64,000 nucleotides of DNA, taken from the NCBI RefSeq assembly GCF_002787055.1, contig NZ_CP024808.1, positions 522,328 through 586,327 of the forward strand, read 5' to 3'. Each line of letters starts with the position of its first letter. The stretch's first letter is position 1. The notes below the pieces were generated by a model. It ran no database searches and was not told the DNA's origin. It saw only the letters and a list, made by a program, of their open reading frames with translations. A program made the position numbers and the translations under genes. This document shows, piece by piece, positions 16,184 through 24,582 of this stretch. This DNA comes from Candidatus Nitrosotenuis aquarius (GTDB taxonomy: Archaea; Thermoproteota; Nitrososphaeria; Nitrososphaerales; Nitrosopumilaceae).

Positions 16184-16810
16184 ATGAATTTACCAGTAAA
16201 TGACATTTGGCCAGACGATATTTTTTGGAGAGAACATATGAAGATTGACCAAATAGATTTGGCATTTTTGCACCTGGCGGTATCACACAATAACAGATTC
16301 AACGAGCAAGACCTGGCAGGCTCGGATCTTGTCTATCTTGGTGTTGGTAGAACGCTTGACAAGCTAGCACACCTCAAAGAAAACAACCTAATCCAGTTGG
16401 ACGGGGAATCATTCAGAATCACAGATGCGGCAAAAAAGATCTTTTGGGACAAAGACACCCCACTACAGACTAGAATCCTGAGGCTGCTCCAGGTAAAGTC
16501 ATTTGAAGAGCCAGACATTGTAAAATATCTGCTAGAAGAACCGCAGTCAATACAGGAAAAAATCGACGAATCCAGAAAGCACGGATTGCTGATTTTTACC
16601 ACAATAAAAAAGGACGAAAAAATCACCAAAATCTGCGAAATCACACATGAAGGAAATGAATTCCTACAAGTACAGTCGCTGGACCCAAAGTCACAACTGC
16701 AAAAAATGCTCCAAGACATTTCAACTAAAATTCAAAATTCTAAGCTAGACAATACCAAAATAAAAGAAATCCTAGAAAAAATACAAAAAATCTCTACTGA
16801 GCTGGACTAG
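16184..16810 (+). CDS. Winged-helix-like protein of unknown role
   Basis: An approximately 208-residue soluble protein. I chose the internal ATG (MNLPVNDIW), as the longer frame overlaps the divergent gene. The N-terminal half looks like a winged helix: FLHLAVSHNNRFNEQDLAGS then RTLDKLAHLKENNLIQLDGESFRIT. A second similar block runs TRILRLLQVKSFEEPDIVKYLL. The C terminus is a helical coil. The overlap with the SNF2 gene end is 17 bases. Confidence 0.55.
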   Translation: MNLPVNDIWPDDIFWREHMKIDQIDLAFLHLAVSHNNRFNEQDLAGSDLVYLGVGRTLDKLAHLKENNLIQLDGESFRITDAAKKIFWDKDTPLQTRILRLLQVKSFEEPDIVKYLLEEPQSIQEKIDESRKHGLLIFTTIKKDEKITKICEITHEGNEFLQVQSLDPKSQLQKMLQDISTKIQNSKLDNTKIKEILEKIQKISTELD

Positions 16811-18527
16811 CCTGCATTATTGCCTTGACCTTGTCCTGGATTTGCGCCAAGATGAGCTCTGCTTTGCCCTTGTTCTCAAATGACTCTACCTTGTTGTCCA
16901 TGATTGCGTCAATTTCGTAGCTCTTATCCACCAGAACGCGCGCAACATGCTCATCCAGCGTTCCGTTTCCAATCAAATAATACGCAAAGACTGTATTTTT
17001 TTGGCCTATTCTGTGGAGTCTGTCTTCTGCCTGCAGGTGTATTGCAGGGCTCCAGTCAAGTTCCGCAAAGATCACATATTTTGCCCTAGTCAGATTAATT
17101 CCGACGTTTCCTGCACGCAGTCCCGCAATCATCAGCTTTGTCTGGCCGCCCTGAAACGAGTCAATGTTGTCTTGTCTCTGCTTGTCTGTTTGGCCTCCGA
17201 TTATTGATGCGGGCTTGAACTCAGAGAGGCTCTGGTGCAACAATGTATGAATTGATTTGTGGTGGCAGAACACTACTACACTTTCCTCTATTTCCATTAT
17301 GTTTTTGACAAAGTTGATGACGTGTGGAAGTTTTGCAGCCCCTGCCGCCTGCCTTTCGCTTTGGATTGCCCGCTGGTATGCAGTGGACGCATCAAATGCC
17401 GTTTGCGCCTCTTTGCGCTCATCTTCCAGCTTTTTCCAGATTCTCTCCAGTTCTTTGTTATAGTAGTTGATATCAGAGTCGATTATCTCCTTGTAGCGGA
17501 TTTTTTCTTTGAGCTCAGTTAGCACGTCTGTTTTTTTGCGCCTCAGCATTACGTGTTTTTGTAGCATGTTTCGGAGGGACTCGCGCTTGTTTTCCAAAAC
17601 TATGGCCTTTCCCTTTTCATTTACATAGCAGAAATATTCGCAGAATTCCTTAAAGCTGCCTAGCAGCCCCGGGCGCAAGATATCAACGATTGGCCAAATC
17701 TCCGATCCCCGGTTATAGATTGGCGTGCCGGATAATCCAATTCTGTACTTGACAGATTCCAGTGCTGCAAGTTTTTTGATTGCATGATATTTTTGCGTGG
17801 TCTTGGAGCGCAAGTTCTGCACCTCATCACATACGATTGTTTTGAGGCCAAGCTTTGCTAGGTCCTTGTATCTTTTGTACAATAATTCATAATTGATAAT
17901 ATAGAAATCATATTTTTCAAGCGCCTCGGATTTGCCCACCCTGATTATGGTGGATGTTGGCGCCTCGCCTTCCACTAGTCTGCCGTTTCTGCTTTTTCGC
18001 ACCAGGAATTTTTCAATCTCTCTTTGCCAGTTTTGCAGGGTGACCAGAGGCGCCACAATCAGTGCCGGAAATGCGTTTTGTTCTGATGCCAAATAAGATA
18101 ATGACTGAACCGTTTTTCCAAGGCCCATTTCGTCGGCAAGCAGTGCGTTTCCAGCAGACTTTAGCAAAAAGTCAAGGCCTTCGCGCTGAAAATTAAGCAG
18201 GTTTCCCTTGAATTGTTTTCCAGGAGTCGCAAGCTGCAGTCGTTCCGTCTTTTTTGGCTTTTTTGGCATCACTTTGGCGGACGGCGGTAGTTTTTTTTGC
18301 CAGACATTTTTTGACAGAATCTCCAGTGGGTACCTGTCCATAATCCACTTGATCTGCGCGACATTTTTTGGCTCGTCTGGGACAATTGCCTCATATTCAC
18401 CGTCGCCATACCAGGCCTGCGGGATTATTCTGGACACCATGGCTACTGCTCGCTCGCCTGTTACCTTCCAGCTCCACGTGCCAGAGAATTTGTCCAGTAC
18501 ATATTCCAGAGTGCCGAAATTAGTCAT
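16794..18527 (-). CDS. SNF2-family ATPase/helicase
   Basis: A 577-residue Swi2/Snf2-type DNA translocase. Walker A is ADEMGLGKT (residues 131-139), motif II is DEVQ (CDEVQNLR), motif III is GLSGTPIYN, and the helicase C lobe has RAGNVGINLTRA (motif V) and QAEDRLHRIGQ (motif VI). The N-terminal 100 residues hold a strand-rich segment GTWSWKVTGER of the kind seen beside SMARCAL1-like enzymes. This suggests fork or DNA-repair remodelling. No accessory nuclease domain is fused. Confidence 0.9.
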   Translation of the reverse strand: MTNFGTLEYVLDKFSGTWSWKVTGERAVAMVSRIIPQAWYGDGEYEAIVPDEPKNVAQIKWIMDRYPLEILSKNVWQKKLPPSAKVMPKKPKKTERLQLATPGKQFKGNLLNFQREGLDFLLKSAGNALLADEMGLGKTVQSLSYLASEQNAFPALIVAPLVTLQNWQREIEKFLVRKSRNGRLVEGEAPTSTIIRVGKSEALEKYDFYIINYELLYKRYKDLAKLGLKTIVCDEVQNLRSKTTQKYHAIKKLAALESVKYRIGLSGTPIYNRGSEIWPIVDILRPGLLGSFKEFCEYFCYVNEKGKAIVLENKRESLRNMLQKHVMLRRKKTDVLTELKEKIRYKEIIDSDINYYNKELERIWKKLEDERKEAQTAFDASTAYQRAIQSERQAAGAAKLPHVINFVKNIMEIEESVVVFCHHKSIHTLLHQSLSEFKPASIIGGQTDKQRQDNIDSFQGGQTKLMIAGLRAGNVGINLTRAKYVIFAELDWSPAIHLQAEDRLHRIGQKNTVFAYYLIGNGTLDEHVARVLVDKSYEIDAIMDNKVESFENKGKAELILAQIQDKVKAIMQASPAQ

Positions 18528-18734
18528 AAGCCTCGATGATCTTCGTTGGGTTGTTTTTTTCCCTTATGAATCTTGAGATTATTGATCGATTCTTGCACCA
18601 AAATTGTAAAAAATTTTGGCAAAACCGGATTCAACAAAGATAATTTTTCACAAAATGAAATAGAACTTACTATTATTCCAAAATTAGCTTGCCCTTTGCC
18701 AAAGTTTTAATCAGTTACCAATAAAACCCAAGCA

Positions 18735-19433
18735 TTGAAGTTCACACAAACTGCCGAGCCTGCGGTAGAAAAACCACTCATCATTGCAGCCCTACAAGAC
18801 ATGGGAAACGTTGGAAACATTGTAATTGATTTTCTAAACAAGGCAAAAAAGACCACGCCGTTCAGAAGAGCAGAGTCAACCGAACTGTCATATGTCCTAG
18901 ATAGGGGAGGTTACATCGAAATTCCAAAGGAGGGCTGGGACTACAAGTACAGCCAAAGCCTGATAATCTTTGGCGGGGGTGCAGGCCAGCCAAAGACAAC
19001 AGAAGAGCTGCATGAATTATGCCAGGATGTCATTTCCGTGGCAAAAAAATACCAAGTCAAATTCATCTATACAGTAGGCGGCTTTCATACGCCAAGGATA
19101 ATACGCGAAGAGCCAAAGGCCTTCATCACCACCACATCACAAGAATTATCAAAGCAACTAGAAAAGCTTGATGTCTTTATGACTCCGACAAAGTCAGTCA
19201 TAACCGGATTTAACGGGTTGATCCTAGGCTATGCAAAGCTAAACGACATTTACGGGATTGGCCTGTATGGCGAAATCGACGAGCCATCCATCCCTCAATA
19301 CAGGGCCGCAAAGAGCATAATCAAGACGCTTGAAAAACTCACGTACCAGAATTTTGGCCCTACGCAAGAACTGGATGCGCTGGCAAGCGAGATTGACAAA
19401 AAGTTGCGCTCTGACTGGAAAGTAGATTACTAG
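18735..19433 (+). CDS. PAC2-family protein (proteasome-assembly-chaperone fold)
   Basis: A 232-residue protein of the PAC2 family, related to archaeal PbaB and to the eukaryotic proteasome assembly chaperone 2. Motifs: IIAALQDMGNVGNIVIDFL, IFGGGAGQPKTTEELHELC, YTVGGFHTP and GFNGLILGYAKLNDIYGIGLYGE. It may assist the 20S proteasome or act alone. It starts with TTG, and the preceding AATCAGTTACCAATAAAACC stretch fits a leaderless start. Confidence 0.85.
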   Translation: MKFTQTAEPAVEKPLIIAALQDMGNVGNIVIDFLNKAKKTTPFRRAESTELSYVLDRGGYIEIPKEGWDYKYSQSLIIFGGGAGQPKTTEELHELCQDVISVAKKYQVKFIYTVGGFHTPRIIREEPKAFITTTSQELSKQLEKLDVFMTPTKSVITGFNGLILGYAKLNDIYGIGLYGEIDEPSIPQYRAAKSIIKTLEKLTYQNFGPTQELDALASEIDKKLRSDWKVDY

Positions 19434-19549
19434 TGCTTGTGCATTTCTGAATCCAAGTGACAGTCACATGTGCACAGTTCTGTCTTGTGGTCGTTTTGGC
19501 AGTCGATGCACTCATAATGCTTGTGTTTTTCACAGCTGGCGCAAATCAT
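19430..19549 (-). CDS. 39-residue Cys/His-rich zinc-binding microprotein
   Basis: Reverse-strand frame too short for ordinary gene calling: it starts MICASCEKHKHYECIDCQND, then HKTELCTCDCHLDSE, and ends MHKH. Seven Cys and six His in 39 residues, with Cys-x2-Cys, Cys-x2-Cys and Cys-x-Cys-x-Cys-His spacing, resemble a B-box-like zinc fold. The stop overlaps the PAC2 stop by three bases. The composition cannot be explained by antisense coding since the region lies outside the PAC2 frame. Translation needs proof. Confidence 0.6.
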   Translation of the reverse strand: MICASCEKHKHYECIDCQNDHKTELCTCDCHLDSEMHKH

Positions 19550-19588
19550 CTTTTGTTTAGTACGATATAGTCATATTTTAGGACTGCG

Positions 19589-20248
19589 TCAGAGATCAAT
19601 CTCGCTTTTTTCCAGTATCGCCGCAGTCAGAGAGTAATACGATTTTGGGTCCATCTGCTTTGCAAAGCCCTTGTCTATGTTGATTAGGTAAATTGCGTCA
19701 AGCTTGGCATTTAGTATGTCGTCAAATTCAATTGGGGGATTTTTGTAAAACGTATCACAGAGTGATTTTATTTTTTTGATTTCAGGGTGCGGTCGCTGCG
19801 ATGGCGGACTAAGAAACAGCTTGTTGATTGGCAGCATCCCAATTACTGGCGTTGCCAGCGAAAACTCGTCACAGTACTTGCTGTATCTTGCAATCTTGCT
19901 GATTATTCTGGAAACATAGTAGTCGATGGTATCCAGCGCATGCTCCGGCGGAGTAAAACCTGTTTCTATTTCTATTATTGCGGTTTTGTTGTCTTTTTTT
20001 GCATACAGATCACACACTAGTGAGCCAGTCAGTGGCTTTTCCACATCCACTGCAAATCCCTTTGCAACCAGATTTGCGGCGCAGATTAGCTCCAAAACAG
20101 AGTGATTTATCTTGACTAGATTTTGCTTGTATAATTCGATTAGTCGCTGTCGTACAAAGTTCAGCTTTGGAATGTCATCTGGAGCCAGGTTTTTGCCAAG
20201 TTGGTTTGTTACCGTGTAGACATCGTCCTGAAACTTTTCTAAATCCAA
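19589..20248 (-). CDS. Possible PD-(D/E)xK nuclease-fold protein
   Basis: A 219-residue protein not assigned to a named family. The central block HSVLELICAANLVAKGFAVDVEKPL, then LVCDLYAKK and AIIEIETG, follows the order of PD-(D/E)xK nucleases, with D80 in CDLY and E91/E93 in IIEIETG as candidate metal ligands. The last catalytic position is Glu-Thr instead of ExK, so activity is doubtful. A long helical N terminus precedes it. It lies 39 bases downstream of a Cys/His microprotein gene on the same strand. Confidence 0.5.
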   Translation of the reverse strand: MDLEKFQDDVYTVTNQLGKNLAPDDIPKLNFVRQRLIELYKQNLVKINHSVLELICAANLVAKGFAVDVEKPLTGSLVCDLYAKKDNKTAIIEIETGFTPPEHALDTIDYYVSRIISKIARYSKYCDEFSLATPVIGMLPINKLFLSPPSQRPHPEIKKIKSLCDTFYKNPPIEFDDILNAKLDAIYLINIDKGFAKQMDPKSYYSLTAAILEKSEIDL

Positions 20249-20277
20249 GTAATCAAAATTGAAAAGATATTAGCAGA

Positions 20278-22416
20278 TTATACTGCTTCTCGCACAGTCT
20301 TTACTTTGGCAATTGCAGTTGGTGCGCCGTTGATTGGCTCTACAATTACCGTTACTGTGTCCTTTGCACTTCGTCCAGTTCCATCGCTTGCTGTGATTTC
20401 AAAGACCAGTGTCTTTGTTTCACCGTTTGCAACTTCTGGTGCAATGAACGATGGTTTTGCAATGTCATTTGCAGAGAGTTCTACCTGCTCACCAGAGATT
20501 TGTCTCCAGTTGTAGTTGAGTTTGTTCTTCATCTGGTCCTTGCCAGAGCCAAAGAGTGTTACCTCAGAGTGTTCTGGGACTCGCTGGTCTTTGCCTGCAT
20601 ATGCAGTCATTGCCTTTGCTAGTGTTCCTTTAACTGTGATATCTACGGTGTCTGGCTCGCTGTCTTCGGAGCCGTCGTTTGCAATCAACTGGAACGTGAT
20701 TACAGTATCAACCTCGGTCTTTGGAGCCACAAATGCTGTCTCTAGTTCTGTTGCAGTAGATAGTTCCACTGCGGGACCGGAGATTTGGTTCCACAGGTAT
20801 GTCAATGGTTCTTCATCTTCATCAGATGCAGTGCCTGCAAGTGAGACGGTAGTGCCAATCTCTACTTCTTGGTCTTCTCCCGCATCAACCACCGGTGGTG
20901 TGTTTACTGGTAATACTGTAACTTTGGCAATATCCTTGGTTGGGAAGCCGTTTTCATCTGCTACGCGTAGCTCAAAGACAAGTATCTTGACTTTGCCGTT
21001 TGCCACTACTGGTGCAGTAAATGTTGGTTCTGCAGATTCAGTGTCCGATAGTTCGACTGCCTCGCCGCCTATTTGCTTCCAAGAGAATGTAATCTCTTCG
21101 CTGTCTGGGTCAGAGCCAGAGCCTGCAAGTGTGACTTCGGTTTGCTCATCTACGACTTGGTCAGATCCTGCATCTGCAGATGCTCTAACATTGTCAGATA
21201 CTACTGTTACCGTTACGGTGTCGCTGTCTTCGCCACCGTATGGGTCAGTGACTGTTAATTCAAATGTTAACTCGGTTGATGCACCGCCTGAAACCTCTGG
21301 TGCCTTGAATCTTGCCTCACCCTTTGTTGGGTATGCAATTACTACATCTTCGCCGTCGACTTGGCTCCAGGAATATTTGATAATGTCTCCGTCTGGGTCA
21401 GAACCGGAACCTGTCAAGTAGACAAATCTGTTTGACATCGTGTTCTTGTCTGGTCCTGCATCTGCCAGTGGATCATCATTGACTGGTCGGACTCTGACAA
21501 TTACAACATCGGTTGCTGTTCCGCCGCCGTCTGCTTGGCATGTAAATCTAAATGCTGTTGGAACGATTTCGCCGTTTGGAATCTCTGGTGCTACAAATGT
21601 TGGGTCAGAGTCAGCGTTTGAGGATAGTTCCACAAATGGACCTAGTGTTTGTACCCAAGAGTAGCTCAGCTCTCTGTCAAGCTTGTCGTCACATGTACCC
21701 TCTAGCTGTACAGAGTCGCCCTCGTCCACAATTTGGTCAGGACCTGCAGATGCAGAGATTAGTGTTGGTTTGCCTGCAGTCATTTTTACTATCATGGTGT
21801 CTTTGGCAATTCCGCCAAAGCCGTCAAATACAGTTAATTGGAATCTGAAAATACCAGTGCTTCTAGTTACACTTGAGGTGTCGAAGCTTGGTGTTTGTGA
21901 TGAAGGGTCATCTAGTTCTATTACTGGACCGTCGATTTGTGACCAGTGGTATGTAAGTGCATCACCGTCTGGGTCAGAACCAGAGCCGTCAAGTGTGACT
22001 TCGTCGCCTTTTTCCACTGTTTGGTCGTCTCCCGCATCAGCAGTTGGTGGTTGGTTTCTTGGTAAAATAGTGACTTTAACTAAATCAGTATCAATTTCTC
22101 CATAAGGATCTTCTACGGTTAACTCAAAGGTTAGGATTTTGACTTTGCCATTTTCTACTTCTGGTGCTTTGAAGGTTGGCTCTGCAACGGTGTTTGATGG
22201 GGTCAGTTCGACTTCTTCTCCGCCGACTTGGGCCCAAGAGATTGTAAGTGAGTCATCGTCTGGATCGATTCCTTCGCCCATCAGGGTTACAAAGTCGCCA
22301 GATTTTGCAATGTTTTGGACATTTTGAGTCGATGGTGTAACTGCAGCAAATGCTGGAGATACAATCATGCTACCAACTAGTAATGCCATCAAAACTGTGA
22401 GTGATTTTAGTTGCAA
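20278..22416 (-). CDS. Secreted seven-repeat PKD-like surface protein
   Basis: A 712-residue protein with a signal peptide (MQLKSLTVLMALLVGSMIVSPAFA) and seven repeats of about 95 residues. Typical repeat starts: ADAGDDQTVEKGDEVTLDG, VDAGEDQEVEIGTTVSLAG; each has a SxSxDPDxxxLTYxWxQ strand and an ELTVxDxxG end. This is the PKD/REJ-like Ig fold used in archaeal surface layers and adhesins. Asp- and Glu-rich turns suggest calcium binding. There is no C-terminal membrane anchor; it ends VREAV, so it may be secreted or held by other proteins. Confidence 0.85.
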   Translation of the reverse strand: MQLKSLTVLMALLVGSMIVSPAFAAVTPSTQNVQNIAKSGDFVTLMGEGIDPDDDSLTISWAQVGGEEVELTPSNTVAEPTFKAPEVENGKVKILTFELTVEDPYGEIDTDLVKVTILPRNQPPTADAGDDQTVEKGDEVTLDGSGSDPDGDALTYHWSQIDGPVIELDDPSSQTPSFDTSSVTRSTGIFRFQLTVFDGFGGIAKDTMIVKMTAGKPTLISASAGPDQIVDEGDSVQLEGTCDDKLDRELSYSWVQTLGPFVELSSNADSDPTFVAPEIPNGEIVPTAFRFTCQADGGGTATDVVIVRVRPVNDDPLADAGPDKNTMSNRFVYLTGSGSDPDGDIIKYSWSQVDGEDVVIAYPTKGEARFKAPEVSGGASTELTFELTVTDPYGGEDSDTVTVTVVSDNVRASADAGSDQVVDEQTEVTLAGSGSDPDSEEITFSWKQIGGEAVELSDTESAEPTFTAPVVANGKVKILVFELRVADENGFPTKDIAKVTVLPVNTPPVVDAGEDQEVEIGTTVSLAGTASDEDEEPLTYLWNQISGPAVELSTATELETAFVAPKTEVDTVITFQLIANDGSEDSEPDTVDITVKGTLAKAMTAYAGKDQRVPEHSEVTLFGSGKDQMKNKLNYNWRQISGEQVELSANDIAKPSFIAPEVANGETKTLVFEITASDGTGRSAKDTVTVIVEPINGAPTAIAKVKTVREAV

Positions 22417-22475
22417 CGTTTGTATCGTAAAAATACGCCGATTAAAAGCTTTCGTTCAAATCGGCACACTTTGTG

Positions 22476-22659
22476 GATCAATTTTTTGATCACGGATCAC
22501 TTGTTTTATGTTTTGTCCAAAATGTGATCAAATGTCGATCATTTCACCAGATCTCTTTTTACGATCAATTTCGGACAATTTGAGATCAGAAATCTGCTCA
22601 AAAATAACTGATCTATAACTTGTGACATTTTGATTTGTGGATTTAACAAAAAATCGATC
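22476..22659. repeat. Cluster of ten GATC sites between divergent genes
   Basis: GATC occurs at 22476, 22488, 22495, 22526, 22537, 22550, 22563, 22584, 22610 and 22656, that is ten times in 184 bases where less than one is expected by chance at this composition. Several lie in TGATCA or CGATCA. The 253-base gap separates the divergent PKD-like gene and a secreted coiled-coil gene, and no gene is seen in it. It could be a regulator-binding array or a methylation-controlled region. Confidence 0.6.
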
Positions 22660-22669
22660 AGAGTTTTAC

Positions 22670-23587
22670 ATGTTGAAGTGGGCAATCACCGCCATAATAT
22701 TGGGAGCGATTTTGGTTACTGCACATACTGGTGCATTTGCCACAAAACCGTGGGACCTCTTGATTACTGCAAAATTTGAGCAGGACCAAATAGGACTAAA
22801 CGAGCAGCCCGTGCTTGTGGGAACAATACTGGACCAAAAAGGCGAGCCTGTCTTTGGAGCCAAAGTCCAGATCCGCTTTGCAGACAGCTCAGTCAGCACA
22901 ACAACTGATGAAGAGGGCAATTTCAGATACGAGTTTGGCCAAGCCCAAACGGACGGAATATTTTCAGCAAGCATCACTGCCACAGTAGCTGATCTTAAGG
23001 GCATGGGCAAGGCATCAGTAAAGATCGGAACCGGCGTTAGCACCTTTGATGACTTGTATTATAGCAGGGATTTTGATAAAGAGACAAAAAACGACCCATA
23101 CAAATCCCTAAAGCAGAAACAATACCAGAAATTCATAGAAGAACAGAACAAAAGAAAATTAAAACAAAATGAAATCGAGGCAAAAAAGTTAGCGCTGCAG
23201 GAAAAGCGTGACATATCAGAACAAAGGAGAAGTGACGCAGTCAATGCAACCAAGCCCGGCGCAGGTGTCTATTCATATGATGAGCAAGAACAATACATTG
23301 CCAAAAAGGATCCTCGCCTCAAGGCAATGATACGTGCCCAGATGGACCACACACGTCAGATCTATGAGGAGGCAAAATACGAAATGAAAAAGATCCTAGA
23401 TGCAGGAGGCTCACTAGAAGACGCAAGAAAGGCCTACTTTGAGAAGCTAGCAACAACACATGAAGAAGCACAGAAGGTAGGTGCCGAAAACAATACCGAA
23501 AACCACTCCAAGAAAAAGACCCAAGAAGAGAGAAAAATAAGCAGTAAAAAAGTCAAGGGCCTCACATACAACAAATATTTCAAGTAA
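22670..23587 (+). CDS. Secreted protein with CarboxypepD_reg-like domain and coiled coil
   Basis: An approximately 305-residue protein starting at the ATG that opens the signal peptide MLKWAITAIILGAILVTAHTG. A beta-sandwich follows, with IGLNEQPVLVGTILDQKGEPVFGAKVQI and TTDEEGNFRYEF, the pattern of carboxypeptidase-regulatory-like domains. The second half is a charged coiled coil (KKLALQEKRDISEQRRSDAV) ending with a Lys-rich tail. It is divergent from the PKD-like protein across the GATC cluster, suggesting joint control of surface genes. Confidence 0.7.
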   Translation: MLKWAITAIILGAILVTAHTGAFATKPWDLLITAKFEQDQIGLNEQPVLVGTILDQKGEPVFGAKVQIRFADSSVSTTTDEEGNFRYEFGQAQTDGIFSASITATVADLKGMGKASVKIGTGVSTFDDLYYSRDFDKETKNDPYKSLKQKQYQKFIEEQNKRKLKQNEIEAKKLALQEKRDISEQRRSDAVNATKPGAGVYSYDEQEQYIAKKDPRLKAMIRAQMDHTRQIYEEAKYEMKKILDAGGSLEDARKAYFEKLATTHEEAQKVGAENNTENHSKKKTQEERKISSKKVKGLTYNKYFK

Positions 23588-23657
23588 ATTTTCCGGTTCC
23601 AATCTGGAACCAAAAAACCCGATCAAGTTCCGCCATAGATATAGTCAGACCTAAAGA

Positions 23658-23906
23658 ATGGCGGGCATGATGTCAACACGCATCAGTCTAGGCAAGGGAA
23701 TAGGCAAGTATCTTTCTTCAATACTAGTAGACGAAGAAGGCGTCTCGCTTGAGAACATTTGGCAGACGATTACGGACTTTGGCATAAACAGGGAAGACCT
23801 CAAAAAGATAGACCCGACATACAAGGAGCTCTTTGAGATTTACTCTGCAATTCGTGCCTACAGAATAAGCGTCAAGTATCTCAAGGACCTCAAAACCAAG
23901 CTCTAG
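23658..23906 (+). CDS. Small helical protein of unknown function
   Basis: Unrecognised 82-residue soluble protein, mostly helical (GKGIGKYLSSILVDEEGVSLENIWQTIT and KELFEIYSAIRAYRISVKYLKDLKTKL). It may begin at the first or the second ATG (MMS). It precedes a membrane-protein gene by 20 bases, so they are probably co-transcribed. Confidence 0.55.
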   Translation: MAGMMSTRISLGKGIGKYLSSILVDEEGVSLENIWQTITDFGINREDLKKIDPTYKELFEIYSAIRAYRISVKYLKDLKTKL

Positions 23907-23926
23907 GCAGACATCATAGGAAAAAC

Positions 23927-24520
23927 ATGGACAGAACAGACCTCAAAGAAAAGACAATAATCCTAGGATTTACGAGTGCCATATTTTTGCCAGTGCGATT
24001 GCTCGTAGGTCAGTTCCTTTTGGACCACTGGCTTGGGATGCTTGGAATTGCATCTGCAGTTTCCATAGTGTTGATGGTCCTAGTAAAAAAGGAAAAACTT
24101 GGCAAAGTCGGCATCATGTTCAAAAACCAAATGACAAAGACACTTTGGGGAAGATCCGCCAAGTGGATAGTTCTGACTTTGGTAGTGTTTTGCGTGTATT
24201 TTGGCACAACCATTCTGCTGGTAGAAAAAGGAAACACTGAATATTTTGAGGACAAGCAGGTAATCGCAGAAAACTTTGCAACAAAACTTGACAGGGACGA
24301 CATTTCAAGGCTGCAGGGGCCGCAAACTAACGGTATCATCGGAGTTACGCAGCTGCAATACTTGGAGTATTTTCTTGCAATATCATATGCTCTAATAAAC
24401 GACACCACAAATGGCTGGCTTGTTAACCTGCACCTCATAATGTTTGTAGAGCAAATAGAGGTATTGGGATTGCTATGGTTCTACAGGCGCGCCTTTAAGC
24501 CACAGATGGTGCAAGCCTGA
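23927..24520 (+). CDS. Membrane protein, four predicted helices
   Basis: A 197-residue protein of unknown family. Hydrophobic segments occur at about 12-30 (ILGFTSAIFLPVRLLVGQFLL), 36-52 (LGMLGIASAVSIVLMVLV), 79-97 (WIVLTLVVFCVYFGTTILLV) and the C-terminal half (YFLAISYALIN, LHLIMFVEQIEVLGLLWF). An extracellular or cytosolic loop contains ENFATKLDRDDISRLQG. No signature motif is seen. Confidence 0.6.
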   Translation: MDRTDLKEKTIILGFTSAIFLPVRLLVGQFLLDHWLGMLGIASAVSIVLMVLVKKEKLGKVGIMFKNQMTKTLWGRSAKWIVLTLVVFCVYFGTTILLVEKGNTEYFEDKQVIAENFATKLDRDDISRLQGPQTNGIIGVTQLQYLEYFLAISYALINDTTNGWLVNLHLIMFVEQIEVLGLLWFYRRAFKPQMVQA

Positions 24521-24582
24521 ATCAGGTTTGTACATTCTGAACAAACAAACTCAGAAAATATCAGATACCAAAGCCTAGTCTG

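Noticed and set aside
20516-22105. Long plus-strand frames opposite the PKD-like protein
   Set aside because: Ser/Thr/Val-rich periodic sequence mirrors the repeats of the real gene; no start signals or domains.
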